Shown here: positions 1 to 7,294 of the stretch, in pieces
Numbering within the stretch: the stretch's first letter is position 1
Layout: the number at the start of each line of letters is the position of its first letter
Origin: Myxococcota bacterium
GTDB lineage: Bacteria > Myxococcota_A > Polyangia > HGW-17 > JAJRWW01
NCBI GenBank assembly: GCA_024276595.1
Contig: JAJRWW010000440.1
Coordinates: 1-8,586, forward strand
Length of the DNA: 8,586 bases
Reading direction: 5' to 3'
Translations under genes and position numbers: made by a program
The notes under the pieces: model-generated
Seen by the model: only the letters and a program-made list of their open reading frames with translations
Told to the model about the DNA's origin: nothing
The model's database searches: none

Positions 1-1548
1 AGGGCCTGTGGCGGGCGCCGGGATGCGAGGCCAGCCGACGAGCTGGTGGTGCACATGGGCAACGAGCCGCCGCACCTGAACCCGCTCATCCAGGAGGGAG
101 GCTGGCTGTGGCGCATCACGGTCAACAACATCTTCGAGGGCCTCCTTCGGCGCCACCCTCGCACATACAAGTTCGTCCCGAGCCTGGCCACGCGGTGGTC
201 CTTTTCGCCCGACGGCAGGGTGCTCACCTTCACGCTGCGCAAGGGAGTGCGCTTTCACGACGGGCACCCCTTCTCTGCCGCGGATGTGCTGTTCGTGTTC
301 GACCGGCTCATGGACAAGAGCCAGCCCACCGGGGCGAGCAGATCGGACTTCGCCGACCTTGAGAGGTGGGAGAGGGTGGGTGAGAACCAGGTGCGTCTGA
401 CCTTTTCGAGCCCCGGGTTCAAGATCCTCGACAGCTTGTCGCACCTGTCGATCCTGCCAAAGCACGTTTATGGCAAGGGGTCCTTGCGCACCCACCCGGC
501 GAACCTACGCCCGGTGGGCACTGGCCCCTTTCGCTTTGAGCGATGGGAGCGGGGGGCGTACATTCGCCTGCGCCGATTCGACGGCTACTGGGGGCCGCGG
601 CCCGCGCTGCACCGGGTGATCTATCGGCTGGTCGCCAGCCGGGAGAAGGCCTTCGAGCTGCTGAAGAAGGGAGAGCTGGACCTTGTGCCCAGGGTGCTCC
701 CCCAGCACGCCTGCGGCCCCAACGCACCGGTCACCGACCGCCGCATCGCGAGCCGCTACCGGATGCTGGTGTACTATCCCGTCCAGTTTCACACGATGAT
801 ATTCAACTTCAAAAACCCGATCTTTCAGGACGTTCGAGTGCGCAAGGCCCTGTCATTTCTGGTCAACCGCAAGCTCATTGCCGACAAGATCTTCTGTGGC
901 AGGGCTCGCCCCATCTCCGGGCCCTACTGGCGGGAACGGCCGGGCTACGACAGGTCCATCAAGCCGCGTCCCTTCGACCCAGGGCGGGCCGCGAGACTGC
1001 TTGGGGAGGCCGGGTGGACCGACAGCGATGGCGATGGCGTGCTCGACAAGGGTGGGCGGGACCTCTCCTTCGTGTACCTGCGCTTCTCGGAGTCCTCGGT
1101 GCAGCGGCGCATGGTGCCCATCCTGAGGGAGCAGCTCCGCAAGGCTGGGATCCGAGTGCGGGTGGAGACAATCAGCTTCACCGCCGCCCTGGCGCGGCTG
1201 CGCCAGCACAAGTTCGATGTTACGGACCTGAACTGGATATACTACTATGAGCAGGATCTTTATCAGATCTACCACTCCAGCGGTTGTCACGGGGGCTCCA
1301 ACTACGGCTGCTACTCCAACCCGGCGGTGGACGCGCTCTTGGTGCGGATCCGTGCCACCCTGGATGACGGGCGACGGGCGGCCCTGGAGCGGAGGCTCCA
1401 TCGGCTGCTCTCAGACGACCTGCCAGGGCTGTATCTGTTCAACGTGGCGAACGTGTCGCTGGTGAGTCGCCGCTTCGAGGGGCTCGAGCCCTCAGCGGAG
1501 TGGTTTCAGATGCGCGACGTGCGCCCCGCCCGGGGGGCGAGCAGGTAG
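1..1548 (+). CDS. ABC transporter solute-binding protein, family 5 (DppA/OppA-like), 5'-partial
   Basis: Captures a peptide or related solute outside the inner membrane and delivers it to the permeases encoded just downstream. The frame is open to base 1, so the true start lies upstream; 515 residues are visible. The first codons read RACGGRRDARPADELVVHMG, which resembles the end of a lipoprotein signal peptide and a mature N-terminus starting at Cys3, although Arg at the -2 position is atypical. Family 5 hallmarks follow: an NEPPHLNPLI opening, the signature LRKGVRFHDGHPFSAADV (about 235-288), VGTGPFRFERW (about 514-546), and NPIFQDVRVRKALSFLVNR (about 814-870). A calcium-loop-like DSDGDGVLDKGG (1021-1056) sits in the second lobe, as in many family members. 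The stop abuts the next gene's ATG. Substrate is unknown: the family covers di- and oligopeptides, nickel and microcin-like compounds. Family is certain, ligand is not. Confidence 0.93.
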   Translation, partial: RACGGRRDARPADELVVHMGNEPPHLNPLIQEGGWLWRITVNNIFEGLLRRHPRTYKFVPSLATRWSFSPDGRVLTFTLRKGVRFHDGHPFSAADVLFVFDRLMDKSQPTGASRSDFADLERWERVGENQVRLTFSSPGFKILDSLSHLSILPKHVYGKGSLRTHPANLRPVGTGPFRFERWERGAYIRLRRFDGYWGPRPALHRVIYRLVASREKAFELLKKGELDLVPRVLPQHACGPNAPVTDRRIASRYRMLVYYPVQFHTMIFNFKNPIFQDVRVRKALSFLVNRKLIADKIFCGRARPISGPYWRERPGYDRSIKPRPFDPGRAARLLGEAGWTDSDGDGVLDKGGRDLSFVYLRFSESSVQRRMVPILREQLRKAGIRVRVETISFTAALARLRQHKFDVTDLNWIYYYEQDLYQIYHSSGCHGGSNYGCYSNPAVDALLVRIRATLDDGRRAALERRLHRLLSDDLPGLYLFNVANVSLVSRRFEGLEPSAEWFQMRDVRPARGASR

Positions 1549-3255
1549 ATGCTGCGGGGACGCGTGGATCCCTCGCCGCGATCCAGGGACTCTTCGCCAG
1601 GTGCCAAGAGCCGCGCTCCCCGACCAGGACGGGGGGCGCTCCTGGTCCGGCTAGCTCTGCGCAGGCTCGCCGTGGCAGTGCCCACCTTGCTGGGGATCTC
1701 CCTGGTGACCTTTGGGCTGGTTAGCCTCACCGCCGGGGATCCCGCGGCGGGCAGCGGTGAGGAGGGGCTGCGCAGCTCCGCCGTGACCCGAGAGGCCGCG
1801 GAGAACCTGCGCCGCACCTACGGGCTGGACCTTCCCGTGTTCCTGAACTTTCACGTGCAGGACCGGGGCAGGCGGGTGCGTCGCTCCCTCGGGGAGCTCT
1901 CCCGGCCCCACAAGGCGGCGGCCGCGGAGCGACGCCTGGTGGCGGCCTCCACGCTGGCGCTGGGAGAGATAGTGGAGAGCCTGGCGGTGGCTGGCCCGGA
2001 GAGGGCGCGGGTGCTGAGGCGGATCCTGGCTCGGATCCTGGAGAGGATCGGGGAGCAGGGCTGGCAAAGGTTGGCCGCAGCCGAGCCCCAAGCCCTGCGG
2101 CGCTGGTGGCAGCGGCGGCGGGGCGCCTTCCGGCCAGAGGCGCTGCGCGAGGTCGCCAGGAGGGTGGCCGCGGGGGAGACCGGAGCCCGCGTGGCGGCCA
2201 TGCGGCTGCACCGGAGGCTGGTGCCGGCCCTCATGGAGCGCCTGCTCGCAACCAGGTCTGCCGAAGCCAGGGCGCGGCTCACCCGGGCTCTGGCCAGGAT
2301 CACCGGGCACGTGGTCATCTACGACCCGGCCGGAACCCGCGATGAGCAGAGGAGCGCCCTGGGTCAGTGGCGGGACTGGTGGCGGGCCGAGGAGACGGTG
2401 CACCGGGATCTCTCCGGCTGGGAGCGCTTCTGCTCAACCTTCACGCGCACACGATACGGGCGCTGGATGGGCCGGCTCGTTTACGGTGACTTCGGCGAGT
2501 CCCTCTACTTCCGCCGGCGTGCGGTGGACGTGATACTGGAGCGGCTGCCGGTGACCTTCGGCCTGAACCTGGCCGCGCTCCTGCTGGCGTACCTCCTGGC
2601 GGTGCCCCTTGGGGTCTGGTCCGCGGTGAGCCGCGGGCGTTGGCTGGATCGCCTGGTGACCACTGGCCTGTTCGTGGTGTACTCCTTGCCCACCTTCTGG
2701 GTGGCGCTCATGCTGATCATCTTTCTGGGCGGCGTGGAGGGCCCTTCCCTCTTTCCCACGTCGGGGCTGCACTCCTTCAGGCCGGCAGATTACCCCGCAG
2801 GGAGCGCTCTGTTGGACCTCTTGTGGCACTCGCTGCTGCCCGTGCTGTGCCTGAGCTATGCCGCCCTGGCGGTGGTGTCGCGTTACACGAGGTCGGGGAT
2901 GCTGGAGGTCATGGAGCAGGACTACATCCGCACCGCTCGAGCCAAGGGCCTCGGTGAGGGGCGGGTGGTCTGGGGGCATGGTCTCAGAAATGGCGTCATT
3001 CCCCTGGTGAGCTTGCTGGGGCTGCAGATCCCGTACCTCCTCTCCGGCTCGGTGATAATCGAGACCATCTTCGACATCCCCGGGCTGGGATCTTTGACCC
3101 TCATGGCCATCATCCACCGAGACACCAACGTGCTCATGGGGATCATCTCCCTCTCCGCGCTGCTCACCCTGGGCAGCATGCTGCTGGCGGACCTCCTGAT
3201 GCTCTGGGCGGATCCGCGCATCTCCCTTGAGCGCACCCCGGAGGTGGGGGTTTGA
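1549..3255 (+). CDS. ABC transporter permease, DppB/OppB-type, with a large internal insertion
   Basis: One of two inner-membrane channel subunits of the transporter. The protein has 568 residues, whereas DppB/OppB permeases are usually about 305-340. After a basic, low-complexity leader (1-30), TM1 (about 33-60) and the normal YGLDLPVFLNF element (91-101) are present. The family pattern then breaks off and resumes at RYGRWMGRLVYGDFGESLYF (302-321), followed by five predicted membrane segments, the EAA-like loop (RTARAKGLGEGRVVWGHGLR, 461-480) and the typical IETIFDIPGLGSL (504-516). The extra block (about 102-300) is Arg/Ala-rich, helical, and has two WW-ending units; by family topology it lies in the periplasmic loop. 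The ATG directly follows the upstream TAG with only a weak AGG 3 nt before it, so translational coupling is likely. The last four bases overlap the next start. Permease assignment is firm; the role of the insertion is unknown. Confidence 0.94.
   Translation: MLRGRVDPSPRSRDSSPGAKSRAPRPGRGALLVRLALRRLAVAVPTLLGISLVTFGLVSLTAGDPAAGSGEEGLRSSAVTREAAENLRRTYGLDLPVFLNFHVQDRGRRVRRSLGELSRPHKAAAAERRLVAASTLALGEIVESLAVAGPERARVLRRILARILERIGEQGWQRLAAAEPQALRRWWQRRRGAFRPEALREVARRVAAGETGARVAAMRLHRRLVPALMERLLATRSAEARARLTRALARITGHVVIYDPAGTRDEQRSALGQWRDWWRAEETVHRDLSGWERFCSTFTRTRYGRWMGRLVYGDFGESLYFRRRAVDVILERLPVTFGLNLAALLLAYLLAVPLGVWSAVSRGRWLDRLVTTGLFVVYSLPTFWVALMLIIFLGGVEGPSLFPTSGLHSFRPADYPAGSALLDLLWHSLLPVLCLSYAALAVVSRYTRSGMLEVMEQDYIRTARAKGLGEGRVVWGHGLRNGVIPLVSLLGLQIPYLLSGSVIIETIFDIPGLGSLTLMAIIHRDTNVLMGIISLSALLTLGSMLLADLLMLWADPRISLERTPEVGV
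3240..3245 (+). promoter_or_regulatory. Strong Shine-Dalgarno (GGAGGT) that fixes a TTG start
   Basis: GGAGGT is a full anti-SD match 6 nt before the TTG at 3252, inside the 3' end of the DppB-type gene. No comparably placed ATG or GTG exists, so this site supports the TTG start and the 4-nt overlap. Confidence 0.75.
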
Positions 3256-4352
3256 GGGCGGACGCCGCTGGCTCCGGCTGGGGAGCAGCCCTAGCCAGGT
3301 TTCGGCGCCAGCGGGTGAGCCGGGTCGCTGCCGGCGCACTGGTGCTCGTGCTCGCCACTGCCCTGGGTGCCGACTGCCTGGCCTCCGACCTCCCGCTGCT
3401 GCTCTCCTTCCAGGGAGAGCTGTACGTGCTGCCCGGAATCCGGCGCCCCGGGAAGCTGCGGCAGCACGACAACCACACCCTGCGCCGTGCCATCGCCAGG
3501 ACGGGGCGCGGCTGGGCCGTGTACCCGCTCATTCCCTTCGGCCCAGAGCAAACTCAGCCCGGGGGCAGGCTGGACATCACCTCGCCCCCGGGCACCGGCG
3601 AGCACCTGCTGGGGACAGACGACGTGGGGCGCGACGTGGCGGCTCAGCTCGTTCACGGCGCGCGCGTGGCGCTGCTGGTGGGGCTCTTCGCGGTGGCCAT
3701 CTACGTGCTCATCGGGCTGGCCCTGGGGGCCCTGGCGGGGAGCCTCCGCGGACCGGTGGACCACCTGGTCGGCTGGGCGGTGGCGGTGATGCTCACCTTC
3801 CCCACGTTCCTGCTCATCATGGTGATCCAGGGCCTGCTCTCGTCGCAGTCCATCTGGGGGCTGATGCTGGTGATCGGCCTCACGGGCTGGGCCGGGGTGG
3901 CGCGCCTCGTGCGGGGTGAGGTGCTCAGGATCCGGGCCAGGCCCCACGTGGAGGCCGCCAGGTGCCTGGGGGCTTCAGGATGGCGGGTGCTCCGGGTCCA
4001 CGTGCTCCCCGGGGCCATGGGGCCCGTGGCGGTGGCCGCTACCTTCGGCATGGCCTCGGCGATCCTCATGGAGACGGGCCTCTCCTTCCTCGGCTTCGGG
4101 CCGGACGCCCCGAGCTGGGGACGACTCCTTGGGGTGGCTCAGCTCAACCGCTCCGCCTGGTGGCTCACGCTGTTTCCCGGGCTGGCGATCTTTGTTACAG
4201 TGCTCTCGTACAACTTCTTGGCCGAGGCGCTGCAAGACGGCCTGGATCCGCATCACAGGGCACGGCTTCCGAGGGACTGGGCCGCAGGCGCCCGGCGCTC
4301 CGAGGTGGTCTCGGAGCACCCCTCCTCCATTGCAAGGGAGCCAACTGACTGA
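3252..4352 (+). CDS. ABC transporter permease, DppC/OppC-type (YejE-like extension)
   Basis: Second inner-membrane channel subunit, partner of the DppB-type permease upstream. It has 366 residues, starting at a TTG that overlaps the upstream TGA (TTGA) and is preceded by GGAGGT. TM1 lies at about 24-45. The following SDLPLLLSFQGELYVLPGIR (45-64) up to YPLIPFGPEQT recalls the periplasmic region of YejE-type permeases, which is longer than in plain DppC. Diagnostic motifs are GTDDVGRDV (121-129), further TM segments at about 137-160, 172-195, 203-220 and 255-275, an EAA loop EAARCLGASGWRVLRVHVLP (234-253) that contacts the ATPase, GLSFLGFG (276-283), and a last TM at about 303-325 ending NFLAEALQDGLDP. 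The hydrophilic C-terminal tail (about 333-366) is longer than usual. No ATPase gene follows. Family call is firm; the YejE resemblance is from memory of the family and needs alignment. Confidence 0.94.
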   Translation: MRADAAGSGWGAALARFRRQRVSRVAAGALVLVLATALGADCLASDLPLLLSFQGELYVLPGIRRPGKLRQHDNHTLRRAIARTGRGWAVYPLIPFGPEQTQPGGRLDITSPPGTGEHLLGTDDVGRDVAAQLVHGARVALLVGLFAVAIYVLIGLALGALAGSLRGPVDHLVGWAVAVMLTFPTFLLIMVIQGLLSSQSIWGLMLVIGLTGWAGVARLVRGEVLRIRARPHVEAARCLGASGWRVLRVHVLPGAMGPVAVAATFGMASAILMETGLSFLGFGPDAPSWGRLLGVAQLNRSAWWLTLFPGLAIFVTVLSYNFLAEALQDGLDPHHRARLPRDWAAGARRSEVVSEHPSSIAREPTD

Positions 4353-4358
4353 GGGCCA

Positions 4359-5267
4359 ATGCTTGCATTTCCGAAAAGGTTCCTGGCGGTGGACGGCGCG
4401 CGCATCGCGCATTACAACCAGGGTCAAGGCAACGGCCCCTGTCTGCTGCTCCTCCACGGCTTCCCAACCTCCAGCTTCCTCTGGCGGGATGTGATCACCG
4501 CCCTGCGTCGTCGGTACCACATCATCGCGCCAGATCTGCTGGGCCTGGGAGACTCATCCGGTCCCCTGGACCGGGACCACAGCCTCAGGGGGCAGGCCGA
4601 GCTGGTGGAGGGGCTCCTGCGGTTGTACAAGGTCGACGACGTGCTGGTGGTGGGCCACGACATCGGCGGCGGGGTGGCGCAGCTCCTGGCCACCGGTCTC
4701 TCCAGGCGGGTTCGCGGGCTGGCGCTGGTCTCCTCGGTGGCCTACGACAACTGGCCCGTGGACATCGTCCGCCTGCTCCAGCGGCTGGCTGCCTGGCGGC
4801 CGGTCTGGCACGCCTCCGTGCGTGCGGGGATGACCCGGACCCTCGGCTTCGCCGACTCGGGGTTCAGGCGGGGTGTGAAGCTTGCGGCCAACCTGGACGA
4901 TCAGGCCATAGAGGAGTACCTGCGTCCCCACCGCCTGAGCGTCTCGTCCAGGGACCACCTCCGTCGCCTGCTGCTGTCGCTCGACAGCCGTGAAACCGCG
5001 GCCATGGCTCACAAGCTGCGGCGCATGGACATGCCTGCCATGGTGCTGTGGGGGAGCGATGACGCCTTTCTGCCCATCCGGTGGGCGCGGCGCCTCTCGG
5101 CGGACATTCCGGGAGCGGTGCTCCGGGTGCTGGGCGGCTGTGGCCACTTTGTCCCGGAGGAGCGCGCCGGAGAGCTGGCGGGGCACCTGGAGCGTTTTGC
5201 CCGGCAGGTCTTCGAGCGGACGCCCACCAGGCGCGACGCCGACAGGCCGCGATTCGGGGCCGCCTGA
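4359..5267 (+). CDS. Alpha/beta-fold hydrolase with Asp nucleophile (epoxide hydrolase/dehalogenase-like)
   Basis: A 302-residue cytoplasmic hydrolase; no signal peptide or TM segment is visible. The oxyanion-hole motif is HGFP (33-36). The nucleophile elbow is GHDIGG (99-104) with Asp101 where lipases and esterases have Ser. The acid is probably Asp235 (WGSDDAFLP, 231-239) and the base His263 (GCGHFVPEE, 261-269); a cap region spans about 128-215. An Asp nucleophile is the hallmark of epoxide hydrolases and haloalkane/fluoroacetate dehalogenases, which form an ester intermediate. However, the residue after Asp is Ile, not the Trp typical of haloalkane dehalogenases and many epoxide hydrolases, so the reaction cannot be named. 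The gene starts 6 nt after the DppC-type stop, with GAGGG (4351-4355) only 3 nt from the ATG, and looks like the last operon gene. It may act on the imported solute or a cytoplasmic product. Confidence 0.9.
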   Translation: MLAFPKRFLAVDGARIAHYNQGQGNGPCLLLLHGFPTSSFLWRDVITALRRRYHIIAPDLLGLGDSSGPLDRDHSLRGQAELVEGLLRLYKVDDVLVVGHDIGGGVAQLLATGLSRRVRGLALVSSVAYDNWPVDIVRLLQRLAAWRPVWHASVRAGMTRTLGFADSGFRRGVKLAANLDDQAIEEYLRPHRLSVSSRDHLRRLLLSLDSRETAAMAHKLRRMDMPAMVLWGSDDAFLPIRWARRLSADIPGAVLRVLGGCGHFVPEERAGELAGHLERFARQVFERTPTRRDADRPRFGAA

Positions 5268-5456
5268 GTGGCCATGGAGCCTGCGGGGCGAGCTACACAC
5301 CCCTGCACCCGGGTGAGCCTGGCGTGCCAGGAGAGCTCGACGGGTGATCCCGAGCACATTCACTGGACGTGGCACCTCCCGGTCTCACGGCGGTTCCGGC
5401 CAGAGGCTCGAGCTCGGAGCTCCTGGCGCCACTGCCTGGTGAGGGCTCGACTACTC
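5268..5456. other. Convergent intergenic region
   Basis: This 189-nt stretch separates the stop codons of the hydrolase (+) and the kinase (-). I see no credible gene in it. It contains several short palindromes, including GAGCTC and GGAGCTCC at about 5410-5423 and CTCCTAGGAG (5454-5463), which overlaps the kinase stop, but no T-rich tract on either strand, so termination from both sides may be Rho-dependent or rely on weak hairpins. Confidence 0.7.
5318..5354. terminator. Weak candidate bidirectional hairpins between convergent genes
   Basis: There are two GC-rich hairpins: CCTGG-CGTG-CCAGG (5318-5331, inner G-C pair possible) and a bulged stem with CGGG-TGAT-CCCG at its core (about 5335-5355). 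Neither is followed by a T tract on either strand, and the stems are only 4-7 bp. Position between converging genes is the main support. Confidence 0.2.
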
Positions 5457-7292
5457 CTAGGAGAAGGTCCGGATGGTCTCCATGGTGGACACGACCTGCT
5501 CGTAGAGGGATATGTCTGCGTGGACCAGGCGTTCGGCGGCGAGGGCCTCCTTGAGGAGCGTCAGCCCGGCCTCGCTCTCGTGCATTCGGGTAAGGATTGA
5601 TGTGAGCTGCTCGGCCAGAGGCTCCGAGAGCCTGGGGGAGTGGCTCAGGTTGTCGCCGGGGATGGGGCCCAAAAATCCCACGGGACGGATCTCCTCGGCC
5701 CGCTCCCCCAGCAGGTCCAGCCAGCCGGCGGAGAGGATGGCGCCGTCCGGGCCGTGGGTCGCATAGGTTGCGCCAAACTCGGCCCAGCCGTTTGCCACGG
5801 CCTCCATGCTCGCGGTGTGAGATCCGTGGAAATGCTGTGCCCCGATGGCAGAGGCGCCGTGACGACGCAGCAGCTCGGCGTATGGGAAGAGGTAGCCAGA
5901 GGTGGAGCGTCGGTCTACCCACGCCGCCGAGGCGCCCCGCAGGTCGTCGATGCTCTGGATCTGAGAGCTGACTCGCACCACCAGCGCGGCCTCGAAGGTG
6001 ATCTGGCCGTGGCGCTGCATGACGGCCAACATCCCCCCGCCCCGCTCGAATATCTCCACGAAGGTGTGAGGCGGGGTCCAGGCGAAGTCGATCTCCCCGC
6101 GGAGGAGGCAGTCCGCCAGGGTCTGGTAGTCGGCCAGGACGGTGGTGTGTACCTGGCGGTTGAGGCGGCTGGTCAAGTACTCGCAGAGGCGATCGCCCAT
6201 GGTCCGGGCGCGGTCTGAGGACATGGCAGGGCTCATGCCAAAGCGCAGGGGGCGCTGCTTTCGGGGAGGGGCCAGGGTGATGTCGGCCTCATCGGTGACG
6301 TGCGGTGGCAGGTCGCTCACCTGTCCGAGGGTGGCAGTGGATGGGAGGGTGCCCGCAACCTCCACGAAGCTCTCGGAGGCCAGCAGGCTGGTCACGAAGG
6401 AGCGGTGGTGCTCGAGGTCGTCCACTGCCCTCGGCAGCGCATCATCCAGGGCGGCGGCGAGCTCGGCGGCCGTGGTGAAGCGTTCCCAGAGGCGCGGCTG
6501 GACTGCCCTGTCCGCCACGGTGGCCAGGGCCTCGGGGCAGTCGGGGCGCACCTGTCGCAGCGGCGGAAGGGTGCGTGCGTCGGGATCCCTCAGCGCCGAA
6601 GGGGGGAGGTCCTTCCACACCTGGGCTCCCAGGAGGCACTCGTAGAGCATCACGCCCGTGGAGTAGATGTCCGTGGCCTGAAGCTGTGAGGCTCCGGCCA
6701 GCACGTCTGGGGGCAGGTATCGGGGCTTGCCAGCCACGACGCCCTTGCCTTGCAGCTCCCGGGCCAGGCCGGCGATGCCGAAGTCGGTGAGCTTGATTCG
6801 CCCGTCCACGGAGAGCATCACGTTGGCCGGAGTGACGTCCCCGTGGATCAGGTCCAGGGGCTCCCCTTCGGCGTCCAGCAGGGCGTGCACGTACACCAGG
6901 GCGTCCAGCACCGTGCGCAGGATGTGTACCACGGTCCGCGGAGAGAGCGGGGCCCCGCCTCCATCGGAGACGTGCTCCAGGACACGGCTCAGGCCAAAGC
7001 CCCTCACGTACTCCATGGCGATGTAGCACTGTCCGTCGGACTCGCCGTAGTCGAGGATCTGGACCACGTTGTCGTGGTCCAGGTGTACGCCGATCATGGC
7101 CTCGCGCTGGAGGCTGGAGATGCTGGCCTCCGAGGCGGTCGCGTCTTGCGAGAGGACCTTCAGGGCCACCAGCTTTTCGAAGCCTCCCGCGCCCACCGCC
7201 TTGGCCAGATAGACCTCGCCCATGCCTCCAGCGCCCAGCAGACGCAAGAGCTTGTAGCGACCAAGCTGGCTCTGTTGGGGCTTGTCGGTCAT
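5457..7292 (-). CDS. Hanks-type Ser/Thr protein kinase fused to a C-terminal PhnD-like periplasmic-binding-fold domain
   Basis: A 611-residue protein predicted to phosphorylate Ser/Thr on unknown targets under control of a bound ligand. Kinase domain (about 13-286): glycine loop GAGGMG (20-25), ATP Lys45 in VALKVL, helix-C Glu64, catalytic loop HGDVTPANVML (150-160) with Asp152 and Asn157, DFG (170-172), PPD instead of APE (194-196), and Asp208 in TDIYSTGVMLYE. Gly151 replaces the HRD arginine. After a polar linker (about 287-347), the C-terminal part (about 348-600) matches the phosphate/phosphonate-binding (PhnD/SsuA-like) family: FGMSP, GEIDFAWTPP, DLRG, STSGYLFPYAELLRRHG (463-479) and FHGSHTASMEAVANG (488-502). 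There is no signal peptide or TM segment, so both halves should be cytoplasmic, unlike transport PhnD. The ATG has AGGAG (7295-7299) only 2 nt away. It lies 45 nt after the cyclic-nucleotide-binding gene, probably in one operon. Domain calls are firm; ligand and targets are unknown. Confidence 0.94.
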   Translation of the reverse strand: MTDKPQQSQLGRYKLLRLLGAGGMGEVYLAKAVGAGGFEKLVALKVLSQDATASEASISSLQREAMIGVHLDHDNVVQILDYGESDGQCYIAMEYVRGFGLSRVLEHVSDGGGAPLSPRTVVHILRTVLDALVYVHALLDAEGEPLDLIHGDVTPANVMLSVDGRIKLTDFGIAGLARELQGKGVVAGKPRYLPPDVLAGASQLQATDIYSTGVMLYECLLGAQVWKDLPPSALRDPDARTLPPLRQVRPDCPEALATVADRAVQPRLWERFTTAAELAAALDDALPRAVDDLEHHRSFVTSLLASESFVEVAGTLPSTATLGQVSDLPPHVTDEADITLAPPRKQRPLRFGMSPAMSSDRARTMGDRLCEYLTSRLNRQVHTTVLADYQTLADCLLRGEIDFAWTPPHTFVEIFERGGGMLAVMQRHGQITFEAALVVRVSSQIQSIDDLRGASAAWVDRRSTSGYLFPYAELLRRHGASAIGAQHFHGSHTASMEAVANGWAEFGATYATHGPDGAILSAGWLDLLGERAEEIRPVGFLGPIPGDNLSHSPRLSEPLAEQLTSILTRMHESEAGLTLLKEALAAERLVHADISLYEQVVSTMETIRTFS

Positions 7293-7294
7293 GG

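Noticed and set aside
1651..2403. Minus-strand 250-codon open frame opposite the permease insertion
   Set aside because: I considered whether the insertion might really be a separate antisense gene. The composition is Pro/Gly/Gln-rich without motifs, while the plus frame continues unbroken through TM1, insert and the remaining TM segments.
1849..2454. Assembly error or mobile-element insertion explaining the long permease
   Set aside because: The reading frame is kept, codon use looks the same as in flanking DNA, and there are no terminal repeats or transposase sequence; it looks like an integral domain.
2434..3339. Minus-strand 301-codon open frame opposite the DppB-type gene
   Set aside because: His/Gln/Arg-rich, no domain, and fully antisense to a well-conserved permease; a typical shadow in GC-rich DNA.
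5268..5600. Small plus-strand gene (110 codons, GTG start) right after the hydrolase stop
   Set aside because: No ribosome site, no domain, and its second half is antisense to the kinase C-terminus; probably chance read-through.
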